In this document: positions 63,401 to 64,000 of the stretch, one piece after another
How positions within the stretch are numbered: position 1 is the first letter of the stretch
Layout of the letters: each line of letters begins with the position of its first letter
NCBI RefSeq assembly: GCF_020179425.1
Contig: NZ_JAILYM010000002.1
Location: 248,001 to 312,000 of the forward strand
DNA from: Novosphingobium percolationis
GTDB taxonomy: Bacteria > Pseudomonadota > Alphaproteobacteria > Sphingomonadales > Sphingomonadaceae
Reading direction: 5' to 3'
Length of the DNA stretch: 64,000 bases
Notes under the pieces: model-generated
Seen by the model: the letters and a program-made list of their open reading frames with translations, nothing else
Database searches by the model: none
Told to the model about the DNA's origin: nothing
Made by a program: the position numbers and the translations under genes

Positions 63401-64000
63401 GTGCGGCACGTTCTGGCGATAGACCAAGGCACGACCTCCACCCGCGCGATTCTGTTCGACGAGCAGGCACGCGCCGTCGCCACCGCGCAGCGTGAGTTTC
63501 CCCAGCATTATCCACAGGCTGGCTGGGTGGAGCACGATGTCGAGGACATCTGGCGCGATTGCGTCGCCGTGGCGCGCGATGCGCTGGGGGCTGTCCCGCT
63601 GGCGCAGGTGGCGGCCATCGGCATCGCCAACCAGCGCGAAACGGTGGTGATCTGGGACCGCAGCACGGGCGAGGCGATCCACCGCGCGATCGTGTGGCAG
63701 GACCGCCGTACCGCCGAAACCTGCGCCGCGCTGAAAGCCGAGGGCGTGGAGGCGATGGTCACGGACCGGACCGGCCTGCTGCTCGATCCCTATTTCAGCG
63801 CGACCAAGGCGGCGTGGATGCTCGACCACGTTCCGGACGCAAGGGCGCGCGCCGAACGGGGGGACCTCGCCTTCGGCACGATCGACACTTTCCTGCTCTG
63901 GCGGCTGACCGGCGGGCAGGTCCACGCCACCGACGTGACCAACGCGGGGCGCACGCTGCTTTATGACATCCGCCGCCAGTGCTGGGACGAGGAACTGTGC
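63401..64000 (+). CDS. glpK: Glycerol kinase, 5' part (cut by the window edge)
   Basis: Only the first 200 codons are in the window; the gene continues beyond 64000. It begins at a GTG with GGAGAG six bases ahead. The N-terminal ATP/phosphate motif is [31 protein letters not shown] and [12 protein letters not shown] hold the glycerol-contacting Arg-Glu pair, and [17 protein letters not shown] and [15 protein letters not shown] are FGGY-family hallmarks. It phosphorylates glycerol to glycerol 3-phosphate in the cytoplasm. Neighbours such as glpF or glpD would lie outside the window. Confidence 0.93.
   Translation, partial: MRHVLAIDQGTTSTRAILFDEQARAVATAQREFPQHYPQAGWVEHDVEDIWRDCVAVARDALGAVPLAQVAAIGIANQRETVVIWDRSTGEAIHRAIVWQDRRTAETCAALKAEGVEAMVTDRTGLLLDPYFSATKAAWMLDHVPDARARAERGDLAFGTIDTFLLWRLTGGQVHATDVTNAGRTLLYDIRRQCWDEELC

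Overview
The window is GC-rich chromosomal DNA, densely packed with genes that mostly follow one another with ATGA/GTGA stop-start overlaps. Its content points to an alphaproteobacterium of the Sphingomonadales (Novosphingobium/Sphingomonas-like): a petABC cytochrome bc1 operon, an Lgt-methyltransferase pair, glnD apart from glnK-amtB, ftsEX flanked by a zinc-ribbon protein and a DUF218 gene, a hisC-tyrA pair, and an astD-astB arginine catabolism operon. The genus is an inference from gene content. No insertion sequence, prophage, CRISPR array, rRNA operon or replication origin was seen.

Layout. 0-7.4 kb, mostly minus strand: tRNA-Gly(TCC), two thioredoxin-fold/GST enzymes, apt, petABC with a strong terminator, a MidA-like methyltransferase and lgt. 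7.5-12.7 kb, plus: an acyl-CoA synthetase, glnD and an AlgH/YqgE protein. 12.7-17.6 kb: gltX, an unrecognised 143-residue protein with two Fur-box-like operators, nadE and prs. 17.6-23.2 kb: an AraC regulator, a HisN-type phosphatase, a GGCT-fold protein, a secreted amidohydrolase and a chemoreceptor. 23.3-31.1 kb: a SAM-I-like riboswitch leading into metA, rpmI-rplT, a second AraC regulator, pheST, an epimerase-like gene and a small membrane protein. 31.1-39.8 kb: prfC, three small enzymes, sigma-54-driven glnK-amtB, a secreted protein and hisC-tyrA. 39.8-45.3 kb: an Nramp-type transporter, plsC, a YdcF protein, ftsX, ftsE, the zinc-ribbon protein and tRNA-Leu(GAG). 45.3-48.2 kb: an Lrp regulator divergent from hppD-VOC-maiA (tyrosine catabolism). 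48.2-59.4 kb: a probable copper region, described below. 59.5-64 kb: small repeats, a LysR regulator divergent from astD-astB, and the start of glpK.

How the genes connect. glnD (9.3 kb) encodes the enzyme expected to uridylylate the PII protein GlnK (35.1 kb) at Tyr51. PII in turn gates AmtB, and glnK-amtB carries a textbook sigma-54 promoter, so the window holds much of a nitrogen-sensing circuit. metA has a SAM-sensing leader with a Shine-Dalgarno-sequestering hairpin, and its product has Glu at the residue that selects acetyl-CoA.

The most system-like region is 48.2-59.4 kb. It holds a CueR-type MerR regulator facing a 19-bp-spacer promoter with a perfect 16-bp palindrome, a glutaredoxin-MauE fusion, a Met/His-rich exported protein with four DHAAM repeats, a two-component system, and a DUF2946-TonB receptor-PepSY operon with a Met/His-rich loop. 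A tRNA-Gly(CCC) and a TetR-Rieske oxygenase pair lie inside it. I read it as copper sensing, detoxification and acquisition, but the metal is inferred. The second candidate for new biology is the unknown gene at 14.4-14.8 kb under tandem Fur-like operators.
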